A DNA stretch of 64,000 nucleotides from Lewinellaceae bacterium (GCA_020636445.1 JACJXV010000005.1:67236-131235), one strand, 5' to 3'. Positions 1-9,211 are shown, numbered from the stretch's first letter. A program made the numbers and translations. Notes: generated from the letters alone by a model not told the origin.

Positions 1-143
1 GCAATAGCGAACGATCATAAACTTCATAAACCTAGATCGTTCCGTATGATATTCTATGCCGGTGACAGGTTGGGCAGCAAAATTCCTTTGTAATCCCGGC
101 AGTTTAGCATTCCAGGATCGCTCCTTCTGTAGGTGTCCCAGAT

Positions 144-1388
144 TTACGCAGCCTGCTCCGCTTTATAAAATAGTCCGGAGCAGTTTTCGTGAGTAAATAT
201 CTGTTTGGCCACCCGCAGGATATCCGCCGTTGTGATCCGCTCGTAAAGGTTGACCTCCTGGTTGATCAGGTCCGCCTGGTCGAGAACTTCAAAGAAAGCC
301 AGGTTGATCGCTTTATTGATCACACTCAGTTCGGAGAAGAGGAGGGTGCTTTCCACCTTGTTCTTCCACTTCTGAAGCTCTTCCTCCGGGATCAGCTGCG
401 TTTTTATCTGCTCAATTTCGGCCCAGATGGCCTCCTGGGCTTCTTCCAGGCTGATTCCCTCGGCGGGTTTCCCTTCAATAATGAGCAGGCCGGGGTCAAT
501 ACTACCTGTCACATAGCTATCGATCGAGGAAAAGCGCTTTTGCTCCTTGAGCAAGCGGTGATACAGGCGCGAAGAGGGGCCGCTGGAAAGGATATCCGTA
601 ATTAAGTCAGCAATGTAAAAATCCGGATCCAGGCGAGCCGGAGAACGGAATGCCAGGTAGATGGCATCGACGGGCACTTTGGCCAGGTTGATGCGCTGCT
701 GGAGTTTTTGCTGGGGAGGTTCAATCGGCAGGCGCCGTTCGGGGATTACCCCCGGAGGAATATCGGCGAACCATTTTTTGGCCAGCTTTTCCACCTGCTT
801 ATGCGTAACCGGGCCCGCTACCACCAGGATGGCATTATTAGGCCGGTAGTATTTAAAATAGAAATCCTTGACATCGTCCATGGTGGCGTCTTCCACGTGC
901 TTGGGTACTTTGCCGATCGTTGGCCACCGGTAAGGGTGTACCTGGAAGGCCATTTCGCCCAGGTGATGCCAGGCATCGCCATAGGGTTCATTCAAGCAGG
1001 TTTCGTGAAATTCTTCCACGACTACTCGCCGTTGCACATCCAGCACTTCTTCATCAAAATTGAGGCTGAGCATGCGGTCGGACTCGAGCCAGAAGGCTGT
1101 CTCGATATTCTGAGCGGGAACGATATCATAAAAATTAGTAATGTCATTATTGGTAAAGGCGTTGTTCTCGCCCCCGGCCATTTGGATGACATCATCAAAG
1201 TTAGGGATATTGGCTGACCCGCCGAACATCAGGTGCTCAAACAGGTGAGCGAATCCGGTGCGGTCGGGGCGCTCATCACGAGCTCCCACGTTATAAAGCA
1301 CATTGACCGCCACCAGAGGCGTAGAATAGTCTTCGTGTACCAGGACGCGGAGGCCATTGTCAAGTGTAAATTTAGAAAATGCAATCAC
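144..1388 (-). CDS. M16 family zinc metallopeptidase
   Basis: Predicted 414-aa zinc peptidase of the pitrilysin/M16B type, which cleaves peptides in a clam-shell chamber. The inverted zinc motif HxxEH is visible at H48-L-F-E51-H52, and a Glu-rich segment (VVVEE) about 75 residues later supplies the usual third ligand. Length fits a single M16B subunit with an N-terminal catalytic half and a C-terminal half. The start codon is GTG at 1386-1388; the following residues (IAFSKFTLDNGLRVLV) match the usual beginning of the family, so no upstream ATG is needed. No signal peptide is evident, so this copy is probably cytoplasmic or periplasm-facing through a partner not seen here. It stands alone, divergent from the mutase gene. 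Family call is firm; substrate unknown. Confidence 0.9.
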   Translation of the reverse strand: MIAFSKFTLDNGLRVLVHEDYSTPLVAVNVLYNVGARDERPDRTGFAHLFEHLMFGGSANIPNFDDVIQMAGGENNAFTNNDITNFYDIVPAQNIETAFWLESDRMLSLNFDEEVLDVQRRVVVEEFHETCLNEPYGDAWHHLGEMAFQVHPYRWPTIGKVPKHVEDATMDDVKDFYFKYYRPNNAILVVAGPVTHKQVEKLAKKWFADIPPGVIPERRLPIEPPQQKLQQRINLAKVPVDAIYLAFRSPARLDPDFYIADLITDILSSGPSSRLYHRLLKEQKRFSSIDSYVTGSIDPGLLIIEGKPAEGISLEEAQEAIWAEIEQIKTQLIPEEELQKWKNKVESTLLFSELSVINKAINLAFFEVLDQADLINQEVNLYERITTADILRVAKQIFTHENCSGLFYKAEQAA

Positions 1389-1405
1389 GGTGTCGTATTT
1401 GGGTT

Positions 1406-1456
1406 ACCGTAGGAGATAGAGAACGCCTGCCAGGGCGCTACGGTTGTGCAAAAGTA
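1406..1456 (-). promoter_or_regulatory. Putative -7 box and leader hairpin of the M16 gene
   Basis: On the minus strand a TACTTTTG box (1456-1449) matches the Bacteroidota -7 consensus TAnnTTTG. Immediately downstream lies a perfect 7-bp inverted repeat, ACCGTAG (1406-1412) with CTACGGT (1438-1444), enclosing a nested CGCC/GGCG stem. The hairpin would sit at the very 5' end of the M16 mRNA, just before the GTG start. No -33 TTG at the usual spacing was found. Function (mRNA protection or translational control) is inference. Confidence 0.35.
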
Positions 1457-1581
1457 CTTATTCCGCAGGGCTTTTGGAAAAAAACAATAGTCTATCCACC
1501 ATTAGGCCGGGTAAATGCATCTGATTTAATAGCTAACAAACTAAAGCCCAGTAAGAAACGGCAGTTTTTAACGACAGTTCA

Positions 1582-1620
1582 GGTCCTTGATTCCGCGCAG
1601 GTTCAAGGGCCCTTTTTTTT
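1582..1620 (+). terminator. Orphan plus-strand intrinsic terminator
   Basis: GGTCCTTGA (1582-1590) pairs with TCAAGGGCC (1603-1611) using one G-U pair, with a 12-nt loop, followed by eight T (1613-1620). It points in the same direction as the mutase gene but lies 235 bp upstream of it, with no plus-strand gene before it. It could end a small RNA or attenuate the mutase leader. Confidence 0.5.
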
Positions 1621-1640
1621 ACGGAGCTATTGCGTATCAT

Positions 1641-1717
1641 GGAGAGACGTTGCAAGCAACGTCTGTACTGGGTAGTAGGCCTAGGTACGGAGAGACGTGG
1701 CAAGCAACGTCTGTACC
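1641..1717. repeat. Two copies of a REP-like palindrome
   Basis: Two units 48 bp apart share the frame GAGACG-GCAAGC-CGTCTGTAC. The first contains the near-perfect palindrome AGACGTTGCAAGCAACGTCT (1645-1664, 9-bp arms); the second (1693-1712) differs by one base in the left arm. A related dyad with changed arm sequence occurs at 39799-39820. Confidence 0.75.
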
Positions 1718-1855
1718 AGTCAGTAAGCTTTTCCGGAGGATAGTGACGATTGCCATACCCCGGAGCAGAAATTTCCTTTATCTTTAAGCGTTTGTTAGGT
1801 CCGGATTCTTGGCTTCAACCCTCAGGGGTAGCCGCAGCCGGACCAGGTTTTCAGG

Positions 1856-4003
1856 ATGAAAGCGAGGGAAAATATGAGTCGTCCGAATTTCAATGATATT
1901 CCATTAGATCTGCAGCTAACCGGGCAGGCAGCGAACGCCGAAGGAAACTGGGAAACGCCGGAAAAGATTTCCGTTAAACCCGTGTTCAGCCCTGCCGACC
2001 GGGCGAATTTGCCGCAGAACCATTTTGTAGCCGGGTTACCTCCCTATTTGGGTGGACCATATAGTTCTATGTACACCATCAGGCCCTGGACAATCCGGCA
2101 GTATGCAGGCTTTTCCACTGCCGAGGAGAGTAATGCCTTTTACCGCCGCAACCTGGCCCAGGGACAAAAAGGCTTATCTGTTGCCTTTGACCTGGCAACG
2201 CATCGCGGATATGATTCTGATCATCCGCGGGTAACCGGTGATGTAGGTAAGGCCGGCGTGGCTATTGATTCGGTAGAGGACATGAAAATCCTTTTTGACC
2301 AGATTCCGCTTGATCAAATGTCCGTATCGATGACGATGAACGGGGCGGTAATTCCGATCATGGCTTTCTTCATTGTTGCTGCTGAAGAGCAGGGGGTGCG
2401 GCCAGAACAACTGAGTGGAACAATTCAGAATGATATCCTCAAGGAGTTCATGGTGCGCAATACCTACATTTATCCACCGGCACCTTCCTTGCGCATCATA
2501 GCGGATATATTTGCCTACACGGCTCAGCAGATGCCCAAGTTTAACTCGATCAGTATTAGTGGTTATCATATGCAGGAAGCAGGCGCTCCCGCTGATCTGG
2601 AGTTGGCCTACACCCTGGCGGATGGGTGGGAGTATCTGCGAATCGGCCAGCAAGCAGGCCTGGATATTGATGATTTTGCTCCACGTTTATCCTTCTTTTG
2701 GGCGATTGGCATGAACCACTTTATGGAAATTGCCAAGATGCGCGCAGGGCGGCTTTTGTGGTCGAAAATTGTCAAGCAGTTCAATCCCCGCAATGTAAAG
2801 TCGATGGCTCTGCGCACCCACTGCCAGACCTCAGGGTGGAGTCTGACCGAACAGGATCCTTTCAATAACGTAGCGCGCACTACCGTTGAAGCGATGGCTG
2901 CTGTATTGGGAGGAACCCAGTCGTTGCACACTAATTCGCTGGACGAAGCTATTGCCTTACCCACTGACTTTTCTGCCAAGATTGCGCGCGACACCCAGCT
3001 CTTTCTGCAGGAAGAGACCGATATCACCAAGGCTATCGACCCCTGGGCCGGATCGTACTACGTAGAGTATCTGACGGACCAACTGGTGCAACGGGCTTGG
3101 TCGTTGATTGAAGAAGTGGAAGCACTGGGCGGAATGGCCAAGGCAATCGAAGAGGGCTTACCTAAGTTACGTATTGAAGAGGCGGCAGCCCGAAAACAGG
3201 CTCGCATCGATGGGGGAAAAGACCATATCGTTGGTGTAAATATTTATGCGCTGGCAGAAGAAGCGCCGATTGACATTCTGGAGGTGGATAACACTGCTGT
3301 GCGCGATGCCCAAATTAAGCGATTGCAGGAAGTAAAGGCACAACGCGACGAAGCGCAGGTACAGGCTGCCCTGGAAGATTTGTATAGCTGTGCCCGGTCA
3401 GGAGAAGGAAACCTGCTGGAAAAAGCGGTCGTTTGTGCCCGGCTGCGGGCGACCCTGGGTGAAATTTCCGATGCCATGGAACGGGCCTTTGGTCGCTACA
3501 CCCCGGTAACACGGGCTATTTCAGGTGTTTATTCGAGCGAAATAAAGATGGATGAAGATTTTCAGGCAGCACAAGCGTTAGCCGATCAATTTGAAGAGCA
3601 AGAGGGCCGTCGGCCGCGTATTATGGTCGCTAAGTTAGGGCAGGATGGCCATGATCGGGGGGCTAAGGTAATTGCCTCCAGTTTCGCCGATCTGGGATTT
3701 GATGTAGATATTGGTCCGTTGTTTCAAACCCCTGAGGAAGCGGCCCGCCAGGCTGCCGAGAATGATGTCCACTTTATCGGCATCTCTTCCCTGGCAGCAG
3801 GACATAAAACGCTGGTTCCCCAGACAATTGCCGCTTTGAAGGCGCTTGGGCGGGAGGATATTTTGGTGGTGGTAGGCGGAGTAATCCCACCGCAGGATTA
3901 CGATTTCCTCTACCAGCAGGGTGTCGTTGCGGTTTTTGGTCCGGGAACTAAAATCGCAGTGGCCGCTCGCCAGCTACTGGGGATGCTGGTTAAATCAGCA
4001 TAA
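1856..4003 (+). CDS. scpA: Methylmalonyl-CoA mutase, large/catalytic chain
   Basis: Adenosylcobalamin-dependent mutase interconverting methylmalonyl-CoA and succinyl-CoA. The 715-aa product has the N-terminal acyl-CoA barrel (RPWTIRQYAGFSTAEESN near residue 75) and a C-terminal B12-binding domain with the base-off DxHxxG motif at D597, H599, G602. Length equals a catalytic large (MutB-type) chain or a homodimeric enzyme. An internal ATG at 1874 is an equally plausible start and loses six residues. No small subunit (MutA), epimerase or MeaB-type chaperone gene adjoins it, which is unusual for this phylum, where mutA and mutB are normally adjacent. Upstream are an orphan terminator and REP-like palindromes; a terminator-like hairpin follows. 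Identification is near certain; quaternary state is inferred. Confidence 0.95.
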   Translation: MKARENMSRPNFNDIPLDLQLTGQAANAEGNWETPEKISVKPVFSPADRANLPQNHFVAGLPPYLGGPYSSMYTIRPWTIRQYAGFSTAEESNAFYRRNLAQGQKGLSVAFDLATHRGYDSDHPRVTGDVGKAGVAIDSVEDMKILFDQIPLDQMSVSMTMNGAVIPIMAFFIVAAEEQGVRPEQLSGTIQNDILKEFMVRNTYIYPPAPSLRIIADIFAYTAQQMPKFNSISISGYHMQEAGAPADLELAYTLADGWEYLRIGQQAGLDIDDFAPRLSFFWAIGMNHFMEIAKMRAGRLLWSKIVKQFNPRNVKSMALRTHCQTSGWSLTEQDPFNNVARTTVEAMAAVLGGTQSLHTNSLDEAIALPTDFSAKIARDTQLFLQEETDITKAIDPWAGSYYVEYLTDQLVQRAWSLIEEVEALGGMAKAIEEGLPKLRIEEAAARKQARIDGGKDHIVGVNIYALAEEAPIDILEVDNTAVRDAQIKRLQEVKAQRDEAQVQAALEDLYSCARSGEGNLLEKAVVCARLRATLGEISDAMERAFGRYTPVTRAISGVYSSEIKMDEDFQAAQALADQFEEQEGRRPRIMVAKLGQDGHDRGAKVIASSFADLGFDVDIGPLFQTPEEAARQAAENDVHFIGISSLAAGHKTLVPQTIAALKALGREDILVVVGGVIPPQDYDFLYQQGVVAVFGPGTKIAVAARQLLGMLVKSA

Positions 4004-4009
4004 GCAAGT

Positions 4010-4035
4010 GCTAAGCTGGATTTTAGCCTTTTTTT
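4010..4035 (+). terminator. Terminator-like hairpin after the mutase gene
   Basis: GCTAA (4010-4014) and TTAGC (4023-4027) enclose an 8-nt loop and are followed by a run of T (4029-4035). The stem is short, but position 7 bp after the stop codon and the T tract support intrinsic termination. Confidence 0.45.
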
Positions 4036-4126
4036 AGAGGGTATTCGGGCATTGGGAGTTTCAGCGTCATATACAGGTCGGGAAGAGCAAGCCCTTCTCC
4101 TGTTAAGATAAGTGAAGTGTGTTGCT

Positions 4127-4930
4127 TTACGCCCGCTCCATTTGTTGCTGACCGACTACTTGCTGCACCAGGTTACTATCTACCTGAGGGGCAAAGATAT
4201 TTCCGCCGAGCAAATCATCATAAATTTCCAGGTCAAGTTCCTGAGCCAGGGTTTTGGCAACATTTCCCAGATTACAGGCATACTGCTGTGGTTTTCCCAG
4301 GGCTATCAGGTGGTCGATTACCCCTACGCGGATTAACTCCAGGGGATCGAGCTTCAGGAGTAATTGGCGGAAAGACTTCCCTTTACTGCCAACACCCTGA
4401 ACAAGCGCCCGGTGGCGAAGCTCCTCCAGCGAATAGCCTAAAACCGACTGGCGATGCTGCCACCAGTTGGCAGCGGAACCGGCATTGCGACGCTGGTAAA
4501 TTTGGGCATGACGCCGTTCGGCAGCTTCCTGGCAGGAACGCATGGTCATTGCTTTGGCTAATTCCATGACCTGTAAAATCTCTTCCGTACTAAGCAGGGA
4601 GGAAGTATTACCAGATTCTTCCTGTTCCTGTAATAAACGAGCTACTTTGAGTTTGTTCCGGCTCCGGGAATGTAAGGCAATGAGCTTAGCCAGTTCCAGA
4701 GAAAGGTAATAGTCCTCAATAAGTGGCGTATCTTTTATTTTGCGAGGGGCATAATCCTTCATCACTACCGCCCGACGAATTCCGTCTTCGAACTGATAAA
4801 CATCTTTGACCCAACGCCGGGTATTGGCGGGAAAGTGATGATCGGTCAATTCAAGAACCTGGTGCAAGGCAGTTGCAGTGACTACTTTAGTTCCTTTGGT
4901 GCTGACCAATATTTCAAGCGTTGCTTCCAT
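4127..4930 (-). CDS. Antirepressor (AntA/AntB)-like protein
   Basis: A 267-aa protein without signal or membrane segments. Its first ~100 residues resemble the AntA/AntB and related phage antirepressor domains: an ARELHxxL-like stretch (TATALHQVLEL), an F..W.KD segment (FPANTRRWVKDVYQF, residues 33-47) and DYYLSLELAKLIAL followed by a basic helix. The rest is mostly helical and charged and not recognised. In phages such domains release repressors; chromosomal copies in Bacteroidota are uncharacterised. No other phage genes are nearby and the base composition is ordinary, so it is probably a domesticated regulator. It is divergent from the lipoprotein gene at 5165. The family assignment rests on pattern recognition only. 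Confidence 0.6.
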   Translation of the reverse strand: MEATLEILVSTKGTKVVTATALHQVLELTDHHFPANTRRWVKDVYQFEDGIRRAVVMKDYAPRKIKDTPLIEDYYLSLELAKLIALHSRSRNKLKVARLLQEQEESGNTSSLLSTEEILQVMELAKAMTMRSCQEAAERRHAQIYQRRNAGSAANWWQHRQSVLGYSLEELRHRALVQGVGSKGKSFRQLLLKLDPLELIRVGVIDHLIALGKPQQYACNLGNVAKTLAQELDLEIYDDLLGGNIFAPQVDSNLVQQVVGQQQMERA

Positions 4931-5082
4931 GACGCATTAATTTTTATCAAAACTACACATTTTGTTTTATTGTGCCAAGTTTTTGTCCTCTTTTTTGTTT
5001 CATATTTTCTTTTTGTTGTAAAATGGTTTCGAAAATGCAGGGTTGATTTAACTTTTCAAACCAGCAGCAACCTGGTATGGGT

Positions 5083-5090
5083 TATGTTTG
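5083..5090 (+). promoter_or_regulatory. Candidate -7 box for the DUF4440 lipoprotein gene
   Basis: TATGTTTG exactly fits TAnnTTTG, 74 bp upstream of the start at 5165 in the divergent spacer 4931-5164. No -33 TTG lies 17-23 bp upstream, so the call is tentative. Confidence 0.35.
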
Positions 5091-5164
5091 TCTTTAACGA
5101 TAACTCTTTGGTGAAGAGTAGTAAGTGGTGAGTTTTGTGTTTTGAATAATTAAAAAAACAACCG

Positions 5165-5617
5165 ATGAATAAATTTACACAAATTGTTTTTGTTTTAAAC
5201 ATGGCGCTTTTACCCGCTTGCCAGGAGCCAACTGCAGCGGAGAATCTGCAGGAACAAGCAAAGCAGGAAATACGGCAGGCAGAAGCGGATTTTTCTGCCC
5301 TCGCAGCCCGGGAGGGGGTTCCGGCGGCATTTCTGGCTTACGCAGCCGATGATGCCGTGCTGTTGCGGAGCGAGCAGTTGATTACGGGTAAAGGGGAAAT
5401 GAAGACTTACTTTGCCGCATCAACGCTGACGGAGGTAAAGTTGCAGTGGACACCTGATTTTGTGGATGCATCCACCTCCGGGGATCTGGGCTATACCTAT
5501 GGTAAATACCAATTTTCGGCGGTGGATAGTACCGGGCAGCCCCTGGACGCTACCGGGTATTTCCATACCGTATGGAAAAAGCAAACGGATGGTACCTGGA
5601 AGTTCGTTTGGGACTAG
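5165..5617 (+). CDS. DUF4440 / SnoaL-like lipoprotein
   Basis: Predicted 150-aa lipoprotein. A hydrophobic N-terminus ends in the lipobox LLPAC (Cys19), implying lipidation and export to the periplasm or outer membrane. The remainder fits the NTF2-like cone fold of DUF4440 proteins: a helical start (QEIRQAEADFSALAAREGVPAAFLAYAADD), then a beta-rich half closing with FHTVWKKQTDGTWKFVWD, the usual ending of these domains. Members are usually ligand-binding or are accessory domains without a fixed reaction; no catalytic residues can be assigned. Its end abuts a dispersed 54-bp repeat starting two bases after the stop codon. Confidence 0.8.
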   Translation: MNKFTQIVFVLNMALLPACQEPTAAENLQEQAKQEIRQAEADFSALAAREGVPAAFLAYAADDAVLLRSEQLITGKGEMKTYFAASTLTEVKLQWTPDFVDASTSGDLGYTYGKYQFSAVDSTGQPLDATGYFHTVWKKQTDGTWKFVWD

Positions 5618-5618
5618 G

Positions 5619-5672
5619 TTGTCAAGTTTGAAAATAAAGGTTAGCGATGGTCATTTGGTGAGGAGTGAAGAG
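5619..5672. repeat. 54-bp dispersed repeat, copy A
   Basis: Begins TTGTCAAGTTTGAAAATAA and matches 31445-31498 in the same orientation with six mismatches over 54 bp. It starts at the stop codon of the lipoprotein gene and leads into GAGTGAAG direct repeats. Confidence 0.8.
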
Positions 5673-5730
5673 TGAGGAGTGAAGCGACCCATCGTCGCAA
5701 ACGTTTCGGCGGGTCGCTTGGCGCATGCGG

Positions 5731-5786
5731 GCCTTTCCCATTTCCCATTTCTCACCCGCCGGAGGCGGGCAAGTTTCTCATTTCTC
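5731..5786. repeat. Heptamer tract with GC hairpin
   Basis: Tandem TTTCCCA/TTTCTCA heptamers surround the dyad CCCGCC-GGA-GGCGGG (5755-5769), followed by CAAG and again TTTCTCA. It lies between convergent genes and is one of the recurrent intergenic modules of this window. Confidence 0.8.
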
Positions 5787-5835
5787 TGTTGGTTATCCAC
5801 TACCGCAAACCAGAAGTCTCAAACTCGACAGAACA

Positions 5836-8115
5836 CTAGCGAATAAGCTGCACCGTGCCGGATTCCGTAAAGGCGTATTCTTTGCCATTGCGGCGGTAGC
5901 CGGTTCCTTCGATGGTCCAGACATAGGTGCCAATAGGCGCCGGCAGGTTGCGGAAATTGCCATCCCAGGTTCCCTGAGGGTTGGAAGTGGTGAACAGGAG
6001 TGTTCCCCAGCGATCAAATATGCGAAGCTGAAAGGTAATGACATCACGCGGATAAGCCTGGAAGAGATCGTTAATCTGATCGCCATTGGGGCTGAAGGCG
6101 GTCGGCACATATATTTGCGTAGGGCACTGTTCCTCTAATTCCAGGGTATCCGAACCGGTACAGCCGAATTCGTCCCAGACCTGTACCTGAAAAACGCCTC
6201 CACTTAGTACAGGGAAGTTTGCCTCCTGACTGCCATCCTGCCAACGGTAGCGGGCAAATTCTCCCGGGGAGAGCATCAGGTCAAAATCCGGACTGTCTGT
6301 ACAGATGATTGCGTCATTCCCCAATGCTGGCCGGGGCGTTGGAACAACATCCACCTGGGTATAAGCCGGAAAAGTGGCACAACCGGCAATGATACCTACC
6401 ACTTGATACCGGCCACTTTGAAGAGGTTGGATATTGGTGAGTTGTGGGAATTGCACCTCTGCAAAGTAGTCCTGTGGGCCCTGCCATTGGTATTGCGCTC
6501 CAGCGAGGTCAGTTGCTTCCAGGCGGAGGAGCTCGCCAGTGCAAACCGTAACCTGGGGGAGGGCACTTACGGCTTGCCGCAAGGAGATTGATAAACTACT
6601 GGCATAGTGTTCTTCCGTCTCCAGGCAGAAATCGCGGACGGTTAACGTTACGGGGACATCGCCTAATTTTCGGAAAATACGCCAAAAAGAATGCTCGGTA
6701 CTGGTAACGCCATCGTCGAATTCCCACAAAACCTGGTACCGCTCGGGGGGTAGCCCGGAGTTGAAAAAGACGGTATCGTTCAGGCAGCCGCCGGGCGGAA
6801 TAGGATTTACGTTGATCGGGGTATAATTGGCACCGCCACTGTAGCCATACGATTCTACGTCTCCATACCCATAAGCAAAAGCAATGACGCCACAGCCGGG
6901 GGAATCGATGGTGTGCGAACCTGTTGTCGTTTTAATCAGGGCATAGGAAAAACTAGTATCGGCGGCAATGGGCGTGAAGGCCAGGCCTTGCTTGCTGAGC
7001 AGCACTCCGTCAAAAGTCACTAAATCACTCGTGCGCGTTCGCGTGATGATGGTGATGTAATTTTCCGTGATTGCTTGAAAGGAAGAATTATAAAGGGTCA
7101 CGCGTTCGCGGGTTTGTTCAACAGCATTCAGGAGTACCATCGATGGATCGCCAACCGGATAGCCGCTGCATTGGGATCCCGGGGAATATTGGGCTACCGC
7201 AATCGGGCGATTGGCGATCACCGTGGTCGGCTGCGAGTGCTGATACTCTACAAACTGGCCGCGTTGCAGGGTGTAGACTTTCTCCGCCACATTGTCGCGT
7301 ACCCGAACGGTGGTATTGTTTTCCGAGGCAAGGACGCGGAAAACGTTGAAACTCATACGGGCCATCGGAACCGTAACAAATCGCCGCCCCCAGGTTTCGA
7401 TAGGGGCCATTTGCTCAAAAAGATTATCCCGGGTGCCGCAGCCGATGGGCATGTCCGTCCAGGTGTTGCCGGCAAAGACTGCCACTTTTTTGCTGGCAGT
7501 CACATAAGAACCGGTGAGGTCCCCGGTGCCCCGAGCGCTCTGCACCTGATATGTTTCGCCGAGATTGAGGCGAACAATGTGGCTGGATCCCTTCGACCTC
7601 CCGCCCTTGGTTGCATCGGCTACCGTGATGGTTACATCGGTTTCATCTTCTGTGGCAACCACCAGGAACTGGGAAGGGTAGTCGATGCCATTCCGCGTGA
7701 CCCCGTTGTAACTCATCGTAAAATAGGTCTGACCGAGAGAGGCTACCGGTAAAACGACGGTAGCTTCTGAACGTGCCGAGTGGTACTGATGGAGATACAC
7801 GGCTACGGGTTGCAGCGAAGTCAACCGGATGCCGGTGGAGAAAATATTTTCCGATCCAATGGTTTCCGCGACAGAGGGCATAGTCACCAATGTAACAGCA
7901 TTGGCCGCTACCGAAAAGGATTGGTTCCAGCCGGTTCCGGGAATGAGGATTTCACCACTGGTGTTGAACGCCGAGGTGATCATCACCACCATGGTGTTTT
8001 GCCCCTTGTCGATATGTTCCTCAAAGCCAAACCAAAAGAGGGTGCCCTCATTGGTTTGCCCCCAGGAAAGTGTTAGCCAGCCCCAACAGAACAAGACGAA
8101 CCAGCCCTTTTTCAT
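5836..8115 (-). CDS. T9SS type B sorted protein with IgGFc-binding-like and PKD domains
   Basis: A 759-aa exported protein. Residues 1-20 form a signal peptide (FVLFCWGWLTLSWGQ). Residues ~45-430 match the IgGFc-binding-protein N-terminal fold common in Bacteroidota (SAFNTSGEILIPGTGW, GIRLTSLQPVAVYLHQY, VVLPVASLGQTYF). A PKD domain follows (~440-500, VLWEFDDGVTSTEHSF), then an Ig-like stretch, and residues ~665-759 form a gliding-motility-associated type B C-terminal domain (VPTAFSPNGDQINDLFQ, FDRWGTLLF, TWDGNF). It is therefore predicted to cross the outer membrane by type IX secretion. Probably an adhesive surface protein; the ligand is unknown. It follows the hydroxylase gene by 4 bp, suggesting co-transcription. 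Confidence 0.88.
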   Translation of the reverse strand: MKKGWFVLFCWGWLTLSWGQTNEGTLFWFGFEEHIDKGQNTMVVMITSAFNTSGEILIPGTGWNQSFSVAANAVTLVTMPSVAETIGSENIFSTGIRLTSLQPVAVYLHQYHSARSEATVVLPVASLGQTYFTMSYNGVTRNGIDYPSQFLVVATEDETDVTITVADATKGGRSKGSSHIVRLNLGETYQVQSARGTGDLTGSYVTASKKVAVFAGNTWTDMPIGCGTRDNLFEQMAPIETWGRRFVTVPMARMSFNVFRVLASENNTTVRVRDNVAEKVYTLQRGQFVEYQHSQPTTVIANRPIAVAQYSPGSQCSGYPVGDPSMVLLNAVEQTRERVTLYNSSFQAITENYITIITRTRTSDLVTFDGVLLSKQGLAFTPIAADTSFSYALIKTTTGSHTIDSPGCGVIAFAYGYGDVESYGYSGGANYTPINVNPIPPGGCLNDTVFFNSGLPPERYQVLWEFDDGVTSTEHSFWRIFRKLGDVPVTLTVRDFCLETEEHYASSLSISLRQAVSALPQVTVCTGELLRLEATDLAGAQYQWQGPQDYFAEVQFPQLTNIQPLQSGRYQVVGIIAGCATFPAYTQVDVVPTPRPALGNDAIICTDSPDFDLMLSPGEFARYRWQDGSQEANFPVLSGGVFQVQVWDEFGCTGSDTLELEEQCPTQIYVPTAFSPNGDQINDLFQAYPRDVITFQLRIFDRWGTLLFTTSNPQGTWDGNFRNLPAPIGTYVWTIEGTGYRRNGKEYAFTESGTVQLIR

Positions 8116-8119
8116 TAGC

Positions 8120-8986
8120 TTAGGACTGAGATGCCTGCTCCGGCGTTCCTTCCCGGAATTTAGCGCCTACCGGCGCCCGGTATTCGCCAAAGGGGATCTT
8201 GAGCATGGTGCCGATATGAGAATACTCGGGGATACTATGATGAGTATCGATCCCGTAGGTTATTTTTTCCGGATCGAGTTTGGAAAAGGTACCAAAAAGG
8301 CGATCCCAGACCGAGAAAATATTTCCGTAGTTGGTGTCGGTGTAAGGGAGTACAAAATGGTGATGAACGTGGTGCATATTGGGGGTTACAATTACCCAAC
8401 TCAGCAGGTCGTCCAGGCGTTTGGGAAGTTGAATATTGGCATGGTTGAATTGCGATAATACCACGGAAATGGCCTGATACATCATGACCATCCAGATGGG
8501 AGCGCCAACGATGACGACCGCTGCAGTGGTAAAAACAAACCGGAAAACGCTCTCGCCCGGATGGTGCCGGTTGGCAGTAGTGGTGTCCACATGCACATCC
8601 GTGTGGTGGATCAGGTGGAATTTCCACATCCAGCGCACTTTGTGCTCGACCCAGTGAATGAAATAAGCGCCAATCAGGTCCAGCAAAAGCAACCCGATGA
8701 TCGTATAGGCCATGATGGGCAGCTCCGGAGCCCAATTCAGCAGCCCGATATGATTGCTGACCGCCCAGGAGGAAGCGCCTACCAAAATGAAGGCCATGGC
8801 AAAGTTGACGATGATCGTCGTTAGTGTGAAGAAAATATTCACCAGTGCATGTTTCCATTTGTGGTAGGAAAAGCGAAACAACGGAACCGCTGATTCAATC
8901 AGCCAAAAGAACGTGATGCCACCGGCAAGCAACAACGATCGGTGAGAAGAAGGAATGGTTTCAAAATACTGAATAATCGAATCCAT
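8120..8986 (-). CDS. Sterol desaturase/fatty acid hydroxylase family protein
   Basis: Integral-membrane di-iron oxidase of 288 aa from the ATG at 8986; longer in-frame starts exist (to 9118), but the sequence before MDSIIQYFETIPSSH looks non-coding. The histidine clusters that bind the iron centre are visible in order: HWVEH, HLIHH, NRHHPGES and HHVHHH. Four or more membrane helices surround them. The family hydroxylates or desaturates lipids such as sterols, carotenoids and fatty acids using oxygen; the substrate here cannot be read. It is the first gene of a short minus-strand unit with the surface-protein gene. Confidence 0.88.
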   Translation of the reverse strand: MDSIIQYFETIPSSHRSLLLAGGITFFWLIESAVPLFRFSYHKWKHALVNIFFTLTTIIVNFAMAFILVGASSWAVSNHIGLLNWAPELPIMAYTIIGLLLLDLIGAYFIHWVEHKVRWMWKFHLIHHTDVHVDTTTANRHHPGESVFRFVFTTAAVVIVGAPIWMVMMYQAISVVLSQFNHANIQLPKRLDDLLSWVIVTPNMHHVHHHFVLPYTDTNYGNIFSVWDRLFGTFSKLDPEKITYGIDTHHSIPEYSHIGTMLKIPFGEYRAPVGAKFREGTPEQASQS

Positions 8987-9211
8987 GGTCAAAGAGTCTT
9001 TTCTGGTTTGGGCAAAAAACGCTATAGCAGGGCAAGCTCCCATGCCTTTTTTGAGCGGTATAAATATAGCAAAATTGTGATAAGGCGTAGCGCCACCCCG
9101 GAGCCTGTAACCGGGCAAATTTGACTGCCGGATTGCTATTGCATTTTTCAGTGCACAGGAGGTATAAAACTGACCTTACAGATTCCTTACTGATGGGGGT
9201 AAACGGTTATT

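Noticed and set aside
1389..1855. Cobalamin riboswitch before the mutase gene
   Set aside because: No B12-box-like conserved core was found; only an orphan terminator and palindromes are present.
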